Assembly: GCF_001583435.1 (NCBI RefSeq)
Contig: NZ_CP013251.1
Span: 1,451,001-1,515,000, forward strand
Origin: Endozoicomonas montiporae CL-33
GTDB lineage: Bacteria; Pseudomonadota; Gammaproteobacteria; Pseudomonadales; Endozoicomonadaceae
DNA length: 64,000 nt
Direction of reading: 5' to 3'
The notes under the pieces are model-generated. The model had not been told where the DNA came from. It made no database searches and worked only from the letters and a program-made list of their open reading frames with translations. The translations under genes were made by a program, and so were the position numbers. Shown here in pieces: positions 18,649 through 27,646 of this stretch (positions are counted from its first letter, which is position 1; each line of letters begins with the position of its first letter).

Positions 18649-18851
18649 GATGCATGTCCGGAGAAAATAGCATGGGATTATAGGGTGACAGTCGATCTAT
18701 AACATCAGTATTTGAATAAAAGTAAACAACCGTGCTCAGCGGTTGAAAAAATAATCTGAACTACACTGTTGCCCTTAACTTACAAACACCGGTCAATGGC
18801 GTGTTTTGTTCCTGATCGGATAACAATGATAAACACAGGATGAGGTGAACG

Positions 18852-20300
18852 TTGAGTGATTTAAAGCCTGCTGAAAACCATTCTATTTTGACCCGGCCAG
18901 CCTTGTTGCTAAGGTATTGTGCACCCTTGCTGCTCGGAGTGGTGCTTTGGAACCTCTCTGTGCCGGAAGGTATGGATGCCAGAGGTTGGCAAATGATGAC
19001 CATTTTCCTGAGTACATTGCTGGGTGTAATGGTTTTGCCGATCCCGATGTCTGCCGTTACCTTTTTTGGTATCGCAGCACTGGGGTTAACCCAGACTTTG
19101 ACACTGAAACAGGCACTGTCTGGCTACAGCGAACCCATCACCTGGTTGATTGTGCTGGCATTTTTTATTTCGCATGGTTTCATCAAAACCGGGCTGGGTC
19201 TGAGAATGGCGTATTGCTTTATGCGGATGCTCGGTAAAAGTACGATTACGCTGGGCTATGGCATGGTGTTGACAGATACCGTGCTGGCACCCGCCATGCC
19301 TAGTATTACAGCCAGAGCGGGGGCTGTGGTTTACCCTATCATGCGTTCTATTGCCGAAGTGTACAACAGTCATCCGGGAGAACCTTCTGCCAGACGCATG
19401 GGGACTTTTTTAACCCTTGTTGTGTTCCATGCCAATGCCATTACCAGTGGTATGTTTCTGACCGCCATGGCGGGTAATCCACTGGTGGTAAAACTGGCGG
19501 GAGATCAGGGAGTGGACATTACCTGGGCCTCCTGGGCGATAGGTGCCATTGTTCCCGGCCTGCTTTGTCTGGCCATAATGCCGGTTCTGCTTTACAGAAT
19601 TTCACCTCCCCAGTTACGGGAAACGCCAAAAGCCGTGGAGATGGCCACTGAGAAACTGCATGAACTGGGCAACTTTAAACGTGATGAATGGATTATGGCC
19701 GGGACATTTGTTGCGTTACTGGTGCTCTGGGTTACCGGGCGTTATTTTGGACTGTCGGCTGCACTGGTGGCTCTGTGTGGTGTCTGTGTTTTGTTGCTGT
19801 CTGGAGTATTGAACTGGGACGAGATTAAAGGCAATAAAGGCGCCTGGGACACTATGATCTGGTTTGGTGCCTTTGTCACAATGGCGCACTTTCTAAGTGA
19901 GTTTGGCGTTGTCACATTTATCAGTAGCTCAATAGGTTCGTGGTTTGAGGGTATGCCTGTGTGGCTAAGTCTGATAGCCATCAGTGTGGTGTACTACTTT
20001 GCACATTACTTTTTTGCGGCAACGACGGCCCAGATCAGTGCCATGTATGCCAGCTTTCTGATTATTATGATCGGCGCAGGCGTTCATCCTGTGGGGGCGG
20101 CTCTGACATTGGCTTATCTGAGCAATAACTGTGCTGTAGTTACGCATTATGGTAATGGTCCGGCTCCTATATTGTTTGGTGCCGGTTATGTGCCATTGGC
20201 CACCTGGTGGAAAGCAGGCCTTTTGATGAGCTTCGTCTACCTGACCATATGGCTCACGGTGGGTACAGCCTGGATGGAATGGTTGGGATATTTTGGGTAA
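18852..20300 (+). CDS. DASS-family di/tricarboxylate (anion):Na+ symporter
   Basis: A 482-residue membrane transporter of the SLC13/DASS (CitT/DcuC-like) group that moves dicarboxylates, citrate or similar anions. About 11-12 helices are evident. Diagnostic segments include AMPSITARAGAVVYPI, FHANAITSGMFLTAMAGNP (the SNT-like substrate loop) and, in the second half, YYFAHYFFAATTAQISAMY. The substrate cannot be fixed by sequence alone; 2-oxoglutarate, malate, succinate or citrate are candidates. The start is TTG at 18852, preceded by GATGAGGTGAACG. It is monocistronic by position. Confidence 0.85.
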   Translation: MSDLKPAENHSILTRPALLLRYCAPLLLGVVLWNLSVPEGMDARGWQMMTIFLSTLLGVMVLPIPMSAVTFFGIAALGLTQTLTLKQALSGYSEPITWLIVLAFFISHGFIKTGLGLRMAYCFMRMLGKSTITLGYGMVLTDTVLAPAMPSITARAGAVVYPIMRSIAEVYNSHPGEPSARRMGTFLTLVVFHANAITSGMFLTAMAGNPLVVKLAGDQGVDITWASWAIGAIVPGLLCLAIMPVLLYRISPPQLRETPKAVEMATEKLHELGNFKRDEWIMAGTFVALLVLWVTGRYFGLSAALVALCGVCVLLLSGVLNWDEIKGNKGAWDTMIWFGAFVTMAHFLSEFGVVTFISSSIGSWFEGMPVWLSLIAISVVYYFAHYFFAATTAQISAMYASFLIIMIGAGVHPVGAALTLAYLSNNCAVVTHYGNGPAPILFGAGYVPLATWWKAGLLMSFVYLTIWLTVGTAWMEWLGYFG

Positions 20301-20614
20301 TTACGTTAAAAGTCGAATGGTTACAATGGCTGAATGGGTAATAATACGAACCGCCGTCACTGTGTGAGTGGTTTTTTGTGGCAGGTTGTCAGTTTGTGTT
20401 GAAACTTGGCGTATATTTACGGATTAATGAATTTGTCGGAACATTCAAAATAACAAGCAGATAGGCTGCTATATCTTATCTCTTGTCATGGAGTGCTGAT
20501 GTACTCAACGGCAGGTCTGTTTGACTTGTCGACTTGTCATGTTCGTTCTTCTATTCTGGCCCGGGTCAATGTTTTGACCCGGGCTTTTTTTTATCTCTTT
20601 CGGGCGGATGACTG
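20301..20614. other. Intergenic stretch with an orphan terminator
   Basis: Between the DASS gene and the DUF2788 gene there is no convincing open frame. A weak hairpin followed by TTTTTT (about 20356-20377) could terminate the transporter mRNA. The much stronger terminator at 20559-20592 then lies about 190 bases further on, leaving room for a small transcript of its own. No clear promoter was identified. Confidence 0.4.
20559..20592 (+). terminator. Strong rho-independent terminator
   Basis: GCCCGGGTCAA at 20559-20569 pairs perfectly with TTGACCCGGGC at 20574-20584 over a four-base loop, followed by eight T. On the opposite strand no T-run follows the stem, so it terminates plus-strand transcription only. 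Confidence 0.9.
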
Positions 20615-20812
20615 TCAGCCAATCGAACTCATCAGAAATCCTTTGATGACAAAGCCCAGCACTCCCAGACAAAGTGCTCCAAATAAAACAAATGTACCGA
20701 ATTTGCCTGCCCGGGACTTTTTTGACAGGTCATAAACAATGAAAGCCATAAACAGAATCAGCCCTGTCAGCAGGGTTTTAAGCATCAGGGATTCAAAATC
20801 TTCTATTTCCAT
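20615..20812 (-). CDS. DUF2788 small membrane protein
   Basis: A 65-residue protein with two membrane helices (about 13-27 and 38-57) separated by a basic loop (LSKKSRAGKFGTF). The pattern, including the GKFGTFVLFGALCLGVLGFVIK region, matches the DUF2788 family of gammaproteobacterial small inner-membrane proteins. Its function is unknown. It lies alone, convergent with the orphan terminator. Confidence 0.7.
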   Translation of the reverse strand: MEIEDFESLMLKTLLTGLILFMAFIVYDLSKKSRAGKFGTFVLFGALCLGVLGFVIKGFLMSSIG

Positions 20813-20949
20813 TACTGCGTACTCGGTTGTTTATTATTCTGTATCAGTGACACATCTGGTTAATGATTTTAGCGGCTATGTTCAGACGAATGAATGTTTG
20901 TATCAAATCTGTCTAAACTGAAATTAGCAACCTTATGGAGAGACAGGGA

Positions 20950-21312
20950 ATGGCATCCCGCATCCGCTTGGTAGATATTACCAAACTCAGCAAATCGAGC
21001 TTTCTGGTGCAGCAGGAATCTGAAGCTGTTCTCAGTCAGGCCAGTCAAAGCTTAAAGCAACAGGCTCAGTTCATAGAGAATGTAGGCCTGGATCGTAAAG
21101 CCCTCAGAGATTTCATTAATAGTGACCGCTGGACAGTCAAACAAAGACACAAGGCCCGTCAAGAGCTGGTTCGCTTCAGTGAAGAGCTGAAGCAGGGAAT
21201 GTCTGAAGAGGCCTCAGAAAAGCGCAGAGAAATCAGAGTGGCCAGTAATCTTCTCAAACCAAAAAGCAAGAGCAAATCTACAGTCCGGAGACGCCGTACC
21301 GGGTTTGTATAA
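20950..21312 (+). CDS. Hypothetical helical protein with basic tail
   Basis: About 120 residues, mostly predicted alpha-helix with Gln- and Glu-rich stretches, ending in a strongly basic tail (KPKSKSKSTVRRRR). I do not recognise a family. The ATG at 20950 is preferred to the upstream 20935 because a GGAGAGACAGGGA stretch precedes it. It sits 45 bases before the EspA/NopE-like gene in the same direction and could be its partner, for instance a small type III chaperone or second secreted protein, but this rests on position only. Confidence 0.55.
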   Translation: MASRIRLVDITKLSKSSFLVQQESEAVLSQASQSLKQQAQFIENVGLDRKALRDFINSDRWTVKQRHKARQELVRFSEELKQGMSEEASEKRREIRVASNLLKPKSKSKSTVRRRRTGFV

Positions 21313-21357
21313 AACCGATCTATGCACATCTGTGAATAAAGCAAGGATGCGTGCAGC

Positions 21358-22467
21358 ATGAGTAATGTTAATGGCGTAAATAATAATAACATTTCTTTTC
21401 AAACCCTTGATCCGGCAGCATTGAGTCAGCAGGACTTTATTGCGGCTGTTTATCTGGAACGGGGTAGTATGCTTGATGGCGAAGTGCGCCGGATTGCAAA
21501 GGACATTGAGACATCCAATAACCTACTGCACTCTGTTAATACCCTGATTAACAAGGCTAACATTGCCCAGTACAGTGACAGTAACTATGACGCTCCAACC
21601 TGGACCCAAAACGGTAAGAACATTGTTCTGGATAATGGTTATGGATTGGGATTTCAGACGGATGATGCAGGTAACACCTCATTTACGCTGGTAGATGCTG
21701 AGGGTAACCAGCTGATCTATAAAGATAAGACCCTCATTCCAGTAGCAGCTGGTGGCAGTGCAGATGCAAGTGAAGTTGGTATTCCTGTCATGAATGATAT
21801 GACAATGGTTCTTGATGATGGTACTGAAATCACCTTCGAAACAGGAGCCGCCGGTGTAGCCTTTGATTCCAGTGATTTTTCCGGTGGTCTGGCAGATATT
21901 CAGACGATTACCATCAAGCGTGGTAATCAGGGAATGACCATCAATGATGTGAACACGGCAGATCCCAAGATTGTTGCAGCTGCTTTGAATGGCAATACGC
22001 TGGATACGCTGGATAACGATGGTCACGTTTTGCTGGAAGCAGGAGGGTTGAACTCTTGGGAGTATGATGGTGTTAACTTAGCCAGCTTGACCCGAACCGA
22101 CCCAAACGATGCAGATGTTCAGGTTAGCGGATACTCTGCTCGTAAACTTGCTTTTCAAAATAACCTTAATGAAGAATACAGTGGCGGGCTGCCAGCATTA
22201 ACAAGTGCAGAAAAGGATATTATCACTAATACACTGAAAATTACCCTCAATGATTCCAGCGGAGAGGGCAGGCTTACACAACAAGAGTGGGCCACTCTCA
22301 AAACAGGGCTTCAATCTGCCAAGGAAAATCTCACTGGCAGCAACCAGCTGCAGACTGTCCAACTGCAAAGAGCATTGACAACGCACAATCAGAACTACGA
22401 TGCCATGTCGAACGCTGAGAACAAAATTTACAGTCTGCTGCGGGATATTGTAAACAATATTAAGTAG
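21358..22467 (+). CDS. Type III secretion-associated filament/translocon-like protein with DUF1521-like centre
   Basis: A 369-residue protein with three parts. The N-terminus has no Sec signal and is Asn-rich, then helical (about 20-70, DFIAAVYLERGSMLDGEVRR), like the coiled-coil start of EspA/SseB-type secreted proteins. Residues about 80-230 are beta-rich (VLDNGYGLGFQTDDAGNTSF, VLDDGTEITFETGAAG) and resemble the DUF1521 domain of rhizobial NopE effectors. The C-terminus is again helical (QRALTTHNQNYDAMSNAENK), like needle and filament subunits. The GDPH autocleavage motif of NopE is not seen. No secretion apparatus genes are nearby. The stop is a double TAG-TAA. The call is by pattern and moderate. 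Confidence 0.5.
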   Translation: MSNVNGVNNNNISFQTLDPAALSQQDFIAAVYLERGSMLDGEVRRIAKDIETSNNLLHSVNTLINKANIAQYSDSNYDAPTWTQNGKNIVLDNGYGLGFQTDDAGNTSFTLVDAEGNQLIYKDKTLIPVAAGGSADASEVGIPVMNDMTMVLDDGTEITFETGAAGVAFDSSDFSGGLADIQTITIKRGNQGMTINDVNTADPKIVAAALNGNTLDTLDNDGHVLLEAGGLNSWEYDGVNLASLTRTDPNDADVQVSGYSARKLAFQNNLNEEYSGGLPALTSAEKDIITNTLKITLNDSSGEGRLTQQEWATLKTGLQSAKENLTGSNQLQTVQLQRALTTHNQNYDAMSNAENKIYSLLRDIVNNIK

Positions 22468-22470
22468 TAA

Positions 22471-23079
22471 TCAGTCTAACGAAATCCCCAGTTGACTGAT
22501 GCCATCATTTTGAGCCATCGCCCTGACCTCTTTCATAAAATCAGGGTTTTGTTTTTTCTGGGTTTTCAGTATATCCAGCATGTTATCCAAAAAGCCCATA
22601 TGTTGTTTGTAGAGGTCGTGTTCTTCAATGTATTGAGCCAGCTCGGTACCATTCAAATCAGGTACTTCGGCATAGCGAATAAACTTACCTATGGTACTGA
22701 GAGACAGCGTAAGAGCGCTGGCGGCTTCATCATGACTTGGCGTCATGGCACAATTTATGGCGCAGTTGATACTGACAATGGCATCCAGGGCTGGTTGAAC
22801 ACCAAACATATCGAAGTCATCGGGATTTGGTGTGTTGTCGTCGATTTTTTCCAGCAGGCGTTCAAAGTTTTTAGAAGACTGGTGACCGGCTATATTGTCC
22901 CATAGCATGTTCAGGCAATGCCTGACGGTTGGGCTATCTCCGTATTCGGCCAGCTCAGAAAATAGCGCGAAATTCGGCCATGCTCGTTCGGAAACAGCGG
23001 TAGCAGCGGCGGTGAGCTTCCAGTCTGTGAACGAATCGATCCTGTCACGAAACAGGGCATACTGCTTATGTGTGTTCAA
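22471..23079 (-). CDS. yjaG: YjaG family (DUF416) protein
   Basis: A 202-residue acidic, helical protein aligning with E. coli YjaG: ALFRDRIDSFTDWKL, ERAWPNFALFSELAEYGD, PNPDDFDMFGVQPALDA and the NDGISQLGIS ending. Its function is unknown. It converges on the preceding secreted-protein gene with three bases between stops. Confidence 0.85.
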   Translation of the reverse strand: MNTHKQYALFRDRIDSFTDWKLTAAATAVSERAWPNFALFSELAEYGDSPTVRHCLNMLWDNIAGHQSSKNFERLLEKIDDNTPNPDDFDMFGVQPALDAIVSINCAINCAMTPSHDEAASALTLSLSTIGKFIRYAEVPDLNGTELAQYIEEHDLYKQHMGFLDNMLDILKTQKKQNPDFMKEVRAMAQNDGISQLGISLD

Positions 23080-23188
23080 GGTAACTTCCTGCTGTTGAAT
23101 CAGGTGGCGTATTGTATCAGGAGTGGTATGGTATCAAGAGAAATATTGCATCAGGCAGTTAAAAGGAGGCCATCGCTCTGAGTAGCTA

Positions 23189-23749
23189 TCAGAGCGACCA
23201 TTTGAAGTTTACCGTCACAGAGTCCATTTTGTAGTTGGAGTTGAGTTCAATTTTAGAGTTGTCCATAAGGCAGCTTTCCGCCTTAAGTTTGCCGCTGAAT
23301 TCAACTTTTCCGCACTTCCCAAAATTAAATCGGGTTTTTTCTTTCAGGAATTCAACACGCTCTTTTATTGGTTTGGCAAATCCCAGTGCGTCCAAGCCAA
23401 GATAAGCGGCACTGGCAGCAGCATCAGAGGAGAGTTTTTTAGGGTCTTTAAAGGCTTTATAAATAAATTTGCCAACTTTCTTTTGGGTGAATTTGTTGGA
23501 TTTAGCGTTAACATCCAGTTTTGGCATGTCGTCTTGATGATTAGAAGAAAAAAGTCGTTGAGATCTGGAAGGCGAATAAGAATCGATTTGAGCGACGTCG
23601 TTAGAGAATTGATTCAGGTATTTGGCGTAGCTGATTGTGCTGTTAGTATCAGGCGCTTCAGCCCATGCCGCAGGAGCAATTGCCATTACAAGCAGCTGCC
23701 TGAGTGATCGACAGATATGGCGGCAGTGAAATAATTTACGTCCATCCAT
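23189..23749 (-). CDS. Secreted protein of unknown function
   Basis: A protein of about 186 residues with an N-terminal signal (basic start, hydrophobic core LLVMAIAPAAWAEA) and a Sec-type cleavage site. The mature part is Lys/Ser-rich with two or more cysteines (GKCGKV, ESCLMD) near a beta-rich C-terminus. No domain is recognised. The ATG at 23749 has AAGGA eight bases upstream and is preferred to the longer frame from 23815. AT content is higher than in neighbours, hinting at accessory origin. Confidence 0.55.
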   Translation of the reverse strand: MDGRKLFHCRHICRSLRQLLVMAIAPAAWAEAPDTNSTISYAKYLNQFSNDVAQIDSYSPSRSQRLFSSNHQDDMPKLDVNAKSNKFTQKKVGKFIYKAFKDPKKLSSDAAASAAYLGLDALGFAKPIKERVEFLKEKTRFNFGKCGKVEFSGKLKAESCLMDNSKIELNSNYKMDSVTVNFKWSL

Positions 23750-24119
23750 GGTGTCTATCCTTCCCTGACGTTTATCCATTAACGCCAATAAATATATTGC
23801 CAGTCTATACACCATGCTGGCAAGGAATTATCCCGTATTTAATCAGTAAAGCATCCGGTTTTGCTGGCTTCTATACAGAAACCCTTTTATATAACAATTA
23901 AATCTATAAATAAGAATTAATTATTATTATGAGCACTTAATCATAATTGAGCTGCATAAATATGACAGAACAAATAGAAAAACGAGTTAACAGGTCTCTT
24001 TCTGTTATTTCTATTTATGCATTTTTTAGTGTACTGCTTACGGAGCTGTGTAGGGTTTTATCGGATAATGGACAGGGATCTTGAATGCTCTTTGAGTTGT
24101 TAAGAATAGCTGGATAAAG
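23750..24119. other. AT-rich gap without recognised genes
   Basis: This region of about 370 bases is markedly AT-rich, especially at 23880-24040, and has no open frame with a plausible start site or coding pattern on either strand. It should contain the promoter of the secreted-protein gene. No repeat copy was seen. Confidence 0.4.
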
Positions 24120-24172
24120 ATAAAAAAACGGATACCAACAGGCAGCCAAGCGATTCGGGCTCTGCTGCCTGA
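24120..24172 (-). terminator. Probable terminator of the EfpL gene
   Basis: On the minus strand, just past the EfpL stop, CAGGCAGC (24165-24172) pairs with GCTGCCTG (24139-24146) around an 18-base loop, and a run of T follows about ten bases later (24121-24128 region). The distance from stem to T-run makes it a moderate rather than classic intrinsic terminator. Confidence 0.5.
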
Positions 24173-24179
24173 ATAAGGA

Positions 24180-24746
24180 TCAGGCTCTGGACATAAATTT
24201 GCCTGTTTCAGTATTCACTTTGATGACTTCACCAATACTCAGATATTCGGGAACCTGCACTTCCAGCCCGGTACTGAGCTTCGCTGGCTTGGTTCTGGCC
24301 GCAGCCGAAGCGCCTTTAATGGCTGGTGAGGTATCGATAATTTCCAACGCAATAGAAGCAGGCAGCTCTATCGCCAGCAATTGTCCTTCAACCAACAGGG
24401 CGGTCAGCCCTTCCATGCCATCACTCAGGTACAGCAGCTGATCTTCAATGGTGCTGCTATTTACCAGATATTGGGCGTAGTCTTCAGAATCCATAAACGT
24501 GTACTCATCGCCTTCTTTATATAAGAGTGAGACAGTACGTCTTAACAGGTCTACATCGGTGAACTGATCATCACCTGTGCAGGTCTGTTCCAGTTTCTGT
24601 CCGCCAGGAACGGAAGAAAAACGAAACTTATAGAGTGTTGAAGCGCCACGAGCCGAAGGACTTTTGGTTTCAACCTGACGAACCAGATAGTATTGACGGT
24701 CAATCTGAACAATCTGGCCTTTTTTCAGTTCTCTTGCGTAACTCAT
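24180..24746 (-). CDS. yeiP: Elongation factor P-like protein EfpL (YeiP)
   Basis: A 188-residue three-domain EF-P paralogue. The EF-P loop that reaches the peptidyl-transferase centre reads SPSARGAS, with Arg in place of the modifiable Lys of EF-P, which is the hallmark of the YeiP/EfpL group. The C-terminal OB domain ends VQVPEYLSIGEVIKVNTETGKFMSRA, also family-typical. EfpL relieves ribosome stalling at polyproline and some related motifs without needing the Lys modification. It is transcribed alone. Confidence 0.92.
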   Translation of the reverse strand: MSYARELKKGQIVQIDRQYYLVRQVETKSPSARGASTLYKFRFSSVPGGQKLEQTCTGDDQFTDVDLLRRTVSLLYKEGDEYTFMDSEDYAQYLVNSSTIEDQLLYLSDGMEGLTALLVEGQLLAIELPASIALEIIDTSPAIKGASAAARTKPAKLSTGLEVQVPEYLSIGEVIKVNTETGKFMSRA

Positions 24747-24835
24747 ACTGCAAGCCCTTCAAGAAGATAATAGTGCGCGCATTCTACCAGAGACTGCCTT
24801 TGCGCGAGAGTCACTATTTTTGCAACAATGCAAGA

Positions 24836-25240
24836 TCATTTTTTCTGTCCGGGGAACGGTATGACGGTTCCGGATTGAGCAACGCCTTCTTTTTTATAAG
24901 AGGCAGAAAGAATAACATTGTTATCCTGTGCTCCGGCTTCATCAGGATACTGTATATCCATCATCTGTAACCTTACGCCCAGCAGGCGTATATGGCCGGG
25001 ATAACGGCGGATACCGTCAGGTGTAAATTCAAAACTAAAGTCCCTTGACAGGCACATCTGACCATCAGGCCCGCGTTTGGGGCGAGTCTTATAACGTACA
25101 ACGGTTCCATCCAGAAACTGCAGGTTCATATCCTTGCAGGCCCTTTTGCCGTGGGTGATGGCGATTTCCCGAGCTTTGGAGGTGTCTGACCAGTACCAGA
25201 GAGCCAACAAAGCAGGAAATATCCAGAGAATAGTGTCCAT
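24836..25240 (-). CDS. DUF3301 membrane-anchored protein
   Basis: About 134 residues: a single N-terminal helix (TILWIFPALLALWYWSD), then a soluble domain with the family pattern AREIAITHGKRACKDMNLQFLDGTVV and SRDFSFEFTPDGIRRYPGHIRLLG. It matches the DUF3301 family of gammaproteobacteria; function unknown. The preferred start is the ATG at 25240, three codons inside the longest frame, which places the Met directly before the helix. Confidence 0.75.
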   Translation of the reverse strand: MDTILWIFPALLALWYWSDTSKAREIAITHGKRACKDMNLQFLDGTVVRYKTRPKRGPDGQMCLSRDFSFEFTPDGIRRYPGHIRLLGVRLQMMDIQYPDEAGAQDNNVILSASYKKEGVAQSGTVIPFPGQKK

Positions 25241-25480
25241 CAAAAACATAGAACCAGCACTTAAAAAATTATCAAAATAGTTAAAAAAATCGATTCAGAT
25301 CAATAACATGACGAAATAGTCATAACTACCTAACGAGACCGGTTTTTATACCCGATATAGTCAGGCTCGCTGAACATACCCAATCTTCAGCCAACTCAAA
25401 ATCACATCATGGTACTGCACAATGGTTACAGACCCTGCAACCTGTGATGTGAAGATAAGCAGAATATCACTGGAAGTATC

Positions 25481-27001
25481 ATGAAGAAATGCACCTCTCT
25501 GCTGGCAGCAGGCTGTCTTGCTGCCACGGGTTTCGTGTGGGCGGAAAGCGCTCCCGTCAATGTCATGCTGATTACAGCGGATGATCTGGGTTATGAAGCG
25601 TACAGCTTGTTCGATAATGAGCTTCCCAACTTAACCCCCAACATGGATCGATTCGCTAAACAGGGTGTCCAGTTTGCCAATGCCCATGTCAACCATTCGA
25701 TCTGTATGCCCAGCCGCTCAGTGATGGCGACAGGCATGTACAGTACATCGTCCGGGATGATGGGCTTTATCAACATGAAAGAACAAAACCCGACCGTGAT
25801 GAGTGTTCTGGCAGACAATGGTTACCGTACCGGTGTGCTGGGTAAAGTGGTTCACTCAACACCGGATCTGGATTTCAGCTGGGACTATTCCTACGATGCT
25901 GAGGATCTGGGCTCCGGTCGCTCACCAGAGCTTTATTACCAGAGAACCAAGGCCTTTATTAAAGAAAGCAAAAAAGCCGGACAGCCATTCTACCTGATGG
26001 TGAATTCTCACGATCCACACCGTGTATTCCATGACCCTGAAAAGAACAGGCTTGATGGCGAAGAAAACCCATCTCAGCTTTATCATCCTGACGAAGTGAC
26101 AGTACCGTCCTATCTGCCCGATTATCCTGAAGTCAGGCTGGATCTCTCCCATTATTACAATTCAGTACGTCGCCTGGATGATACCTTTGGCCGTGTTATT
26201 GAGGCTCTGGAGGAAACCGGTCAGGCTGAAAACACACTGGTGATGTTTGTATCCGACAATGGCTCACCCTTTCCATTTGCCAAAGCGAATACTTACCTTG
26301 CCAGCACCCGAACTCCAATGCTGGTGCAGTGGCCGGGTGGACAGCTCAAAAACGGCCTGACCGATACAGAGCATATGGTCTCTACTGTTGATCTTATGCC
26401 GACCATTCTGGATGCTGCCGATATTGATGTCCCGGAGAATGTAGACGGTGTTTCTTTCCTGCCTGTTCTGCGTGGTGAGAAACAGCAGGATCGGGATTAC
26501 ACTTTTGCCCAGATCGATTACAAAATTGGTGGCCCTGCTACCCCAATGAGAGCGGTGCAAAGCAAGCAGTACGGGTACATCTTTAACCCATTTACCGGTT
26601 TCTCCGAGTTCCGTGTGGGCTATGACCGCGAAACCATTGCCCTGATGCAGGAGTCTGGCGATAAAAAGCAGATTGAACGGGCAGAGCTGTTCCGTAAACG
26701 TGTACTGGAAGAGTTCTATGATCTGGAAAACGATCCGGGCAACTTGAACAATCTGATTGACCACCCTGACTATCAGGACATTATCAAGGAGTATCGTGCC
26801 GAGCTGGAGTCCTGGATGCAGGGTACCGAAGATCCGGTACTGGAAATCTTTCAGGCGCGTGAGAACCCAAGACAAGTATTGAAGATGATGAAAACGCACT
26901 ACCCTAAGCGCGAATCGTTGATGCCGGAAGCCCAGCTCGAAGCCATCCGAATTCGTCAGCAGGAAGTTCGTGCCCAACGCCTCAGGCAGAATCAGTCTTG
27001 A
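25481..27001 (+). CDS. Secreted type I sulfatase
   Basis: A 506-residue formylglycine sulfatase with a Sec signal (about 1-21). Metal-binding Asp34/Asp35 sit in ITADDLG; the maturation motif CMPSR (C75-x-P77-S-R79) would have its Cys oxidised to formylglycine; a second metal pair lies in MFVSDNGSPF. C-terminal segments (RAVQSKQYGYIFNPF, YDLENDPGNLNNL) resemble heparan N-sulfatase and iduronate-type sulfatases. It should act in the periplasm or outside on sulfated glycans or similar host compounds; steroid sulfates are a speculative alternative given the neighbouring steroid locus. The maturase is not in the window. Confidence 0.9.
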   Translation: MKKCTSLLAAGCLAATGFVWAESAPVNVMLITADDLGYEAYSLFDNELPNLTPNMDRFAKQGVQFANAHVNHSICMPSRSVMATGMYSTSSGMMGFINMKEQNPTVMSVLADNGYRTGVLGKVVHSTPDLDFSWDYSYDAEDLGSGRSPELYYQRTKAFIKESKKAGQPFYLMVNSHDPHRVFHDPEKNRLDGEENPSQLYHPDEVTVPSYLPDYPEVRLDLSHYYNSVRRLDDTFGRVIEALEETGQAENTLVMFVSDNGSPFPFAKANTYLASTRTPMLVQWPGGQLKNGLTDTEHMVSTVDLMPTILDAADIDVPENVDGVSFLPVLRGEKQQDRDYTFAQIDYKIGGPATPMRAVQSKQYGYIFNPFTGFSEFRVGYDRETIALMQESGDKKQIERAELFRKRVLEEFYDLENDPGNLNNLIDHPDYQDIIKEYRAELESWMQGTEDPVLEIFQARENPRQVLKMMKTHYPKRESLMPEAQLEAIRIRQQEVRAQRLRQNQS

Positions 27002-27021
27002 GTTAGGTAAGGAATGATTTA

Positions 27022-27062
27022 AACCTTCAGTGTCGTCTATTTTGGGATGGCACTGAAGGTTA
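27022..27062. other. Inverted repeat after the sulfatase gene
   Basis: AACCTTCAGTG (27022-27032) pairs with CACTGAAGGTT (27051-27061) around an 18-base loop. It lies 20 bases after the sulfatase stop, as a terminator would, but no clean T-run follows on either strand. Confidence 0.5.
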
Positions 27063-27153
27063 AAGTATGGATAAGGGTATTTTTTTGTTAAAAATGGATT
27101 TAAAGAATTATTTTACTTGATCGAATCTGTTCTTTTCGTTGGATGTTTTTGGT

Positions 27154-27393
27154 TCAGTGCAAATGTCTTGGATTAGATGGCTTACCTTTGGGCTTACCAT
27201 CCTGATCAATCAGCTTGTCTCGTGCGTCAACTCGATAAATATGACGCAGATACTCCGCTTTAAGATCGTCGCTGTCTATTGTTTGTTTCACTTCCACACC
27301 CACACGCTGTAGGTATTCAAGCATAAATCTGGGGTCGGGCACTGCAGCCTCCAGGGCTAACCTGTCTTGTAAAATTCGAGCGTAGAATATCAC
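27154..27393 (-). CDS. Small hypothetical protein
   Basis: A 79-residue frame with a GTG start. The residues are hydrophilic (RVGVEVKQTIDSDDLKAEYL) and the tail is basic with repeated KGK and PRH. No family is recognised and no strong ribosome-binding site precedes the start. It could be the remnant of a longer gene, since the flanks are AT-rich and lack features. Treat as uncertain. Confidence 0.3.
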   Translation of the reverse strand: MIFYARILQDRLALEAAVPDPRFMLEYLQRVGVEVKQTIDSDDLKAEYLRHIYRVDARDKLIDQDGKPKGKPSNPRHLH

Positions 27394-27646
27394 TCTTTCG
27401 TTAAGGTTTTTTGACCTGAAGCACCCTTTTGCAGTCTATTTTCATAAATTTACAGCACCTGTAAATGTTTAAAGAAGTGTAATGATTGTGGAAAGGTGGT
27501 GGTTTTGCGGTGCTTGGTGAAAAGATCTGTTTTTAATTGATTTGCTGGCATTAAGTTTTAATAAAAAACTATAAAAAGGGTATACGTCTAATAAAAATCC
27601 TTATACTTGATCATAAAACTACATTTTATACTGAATGGAGCATATT

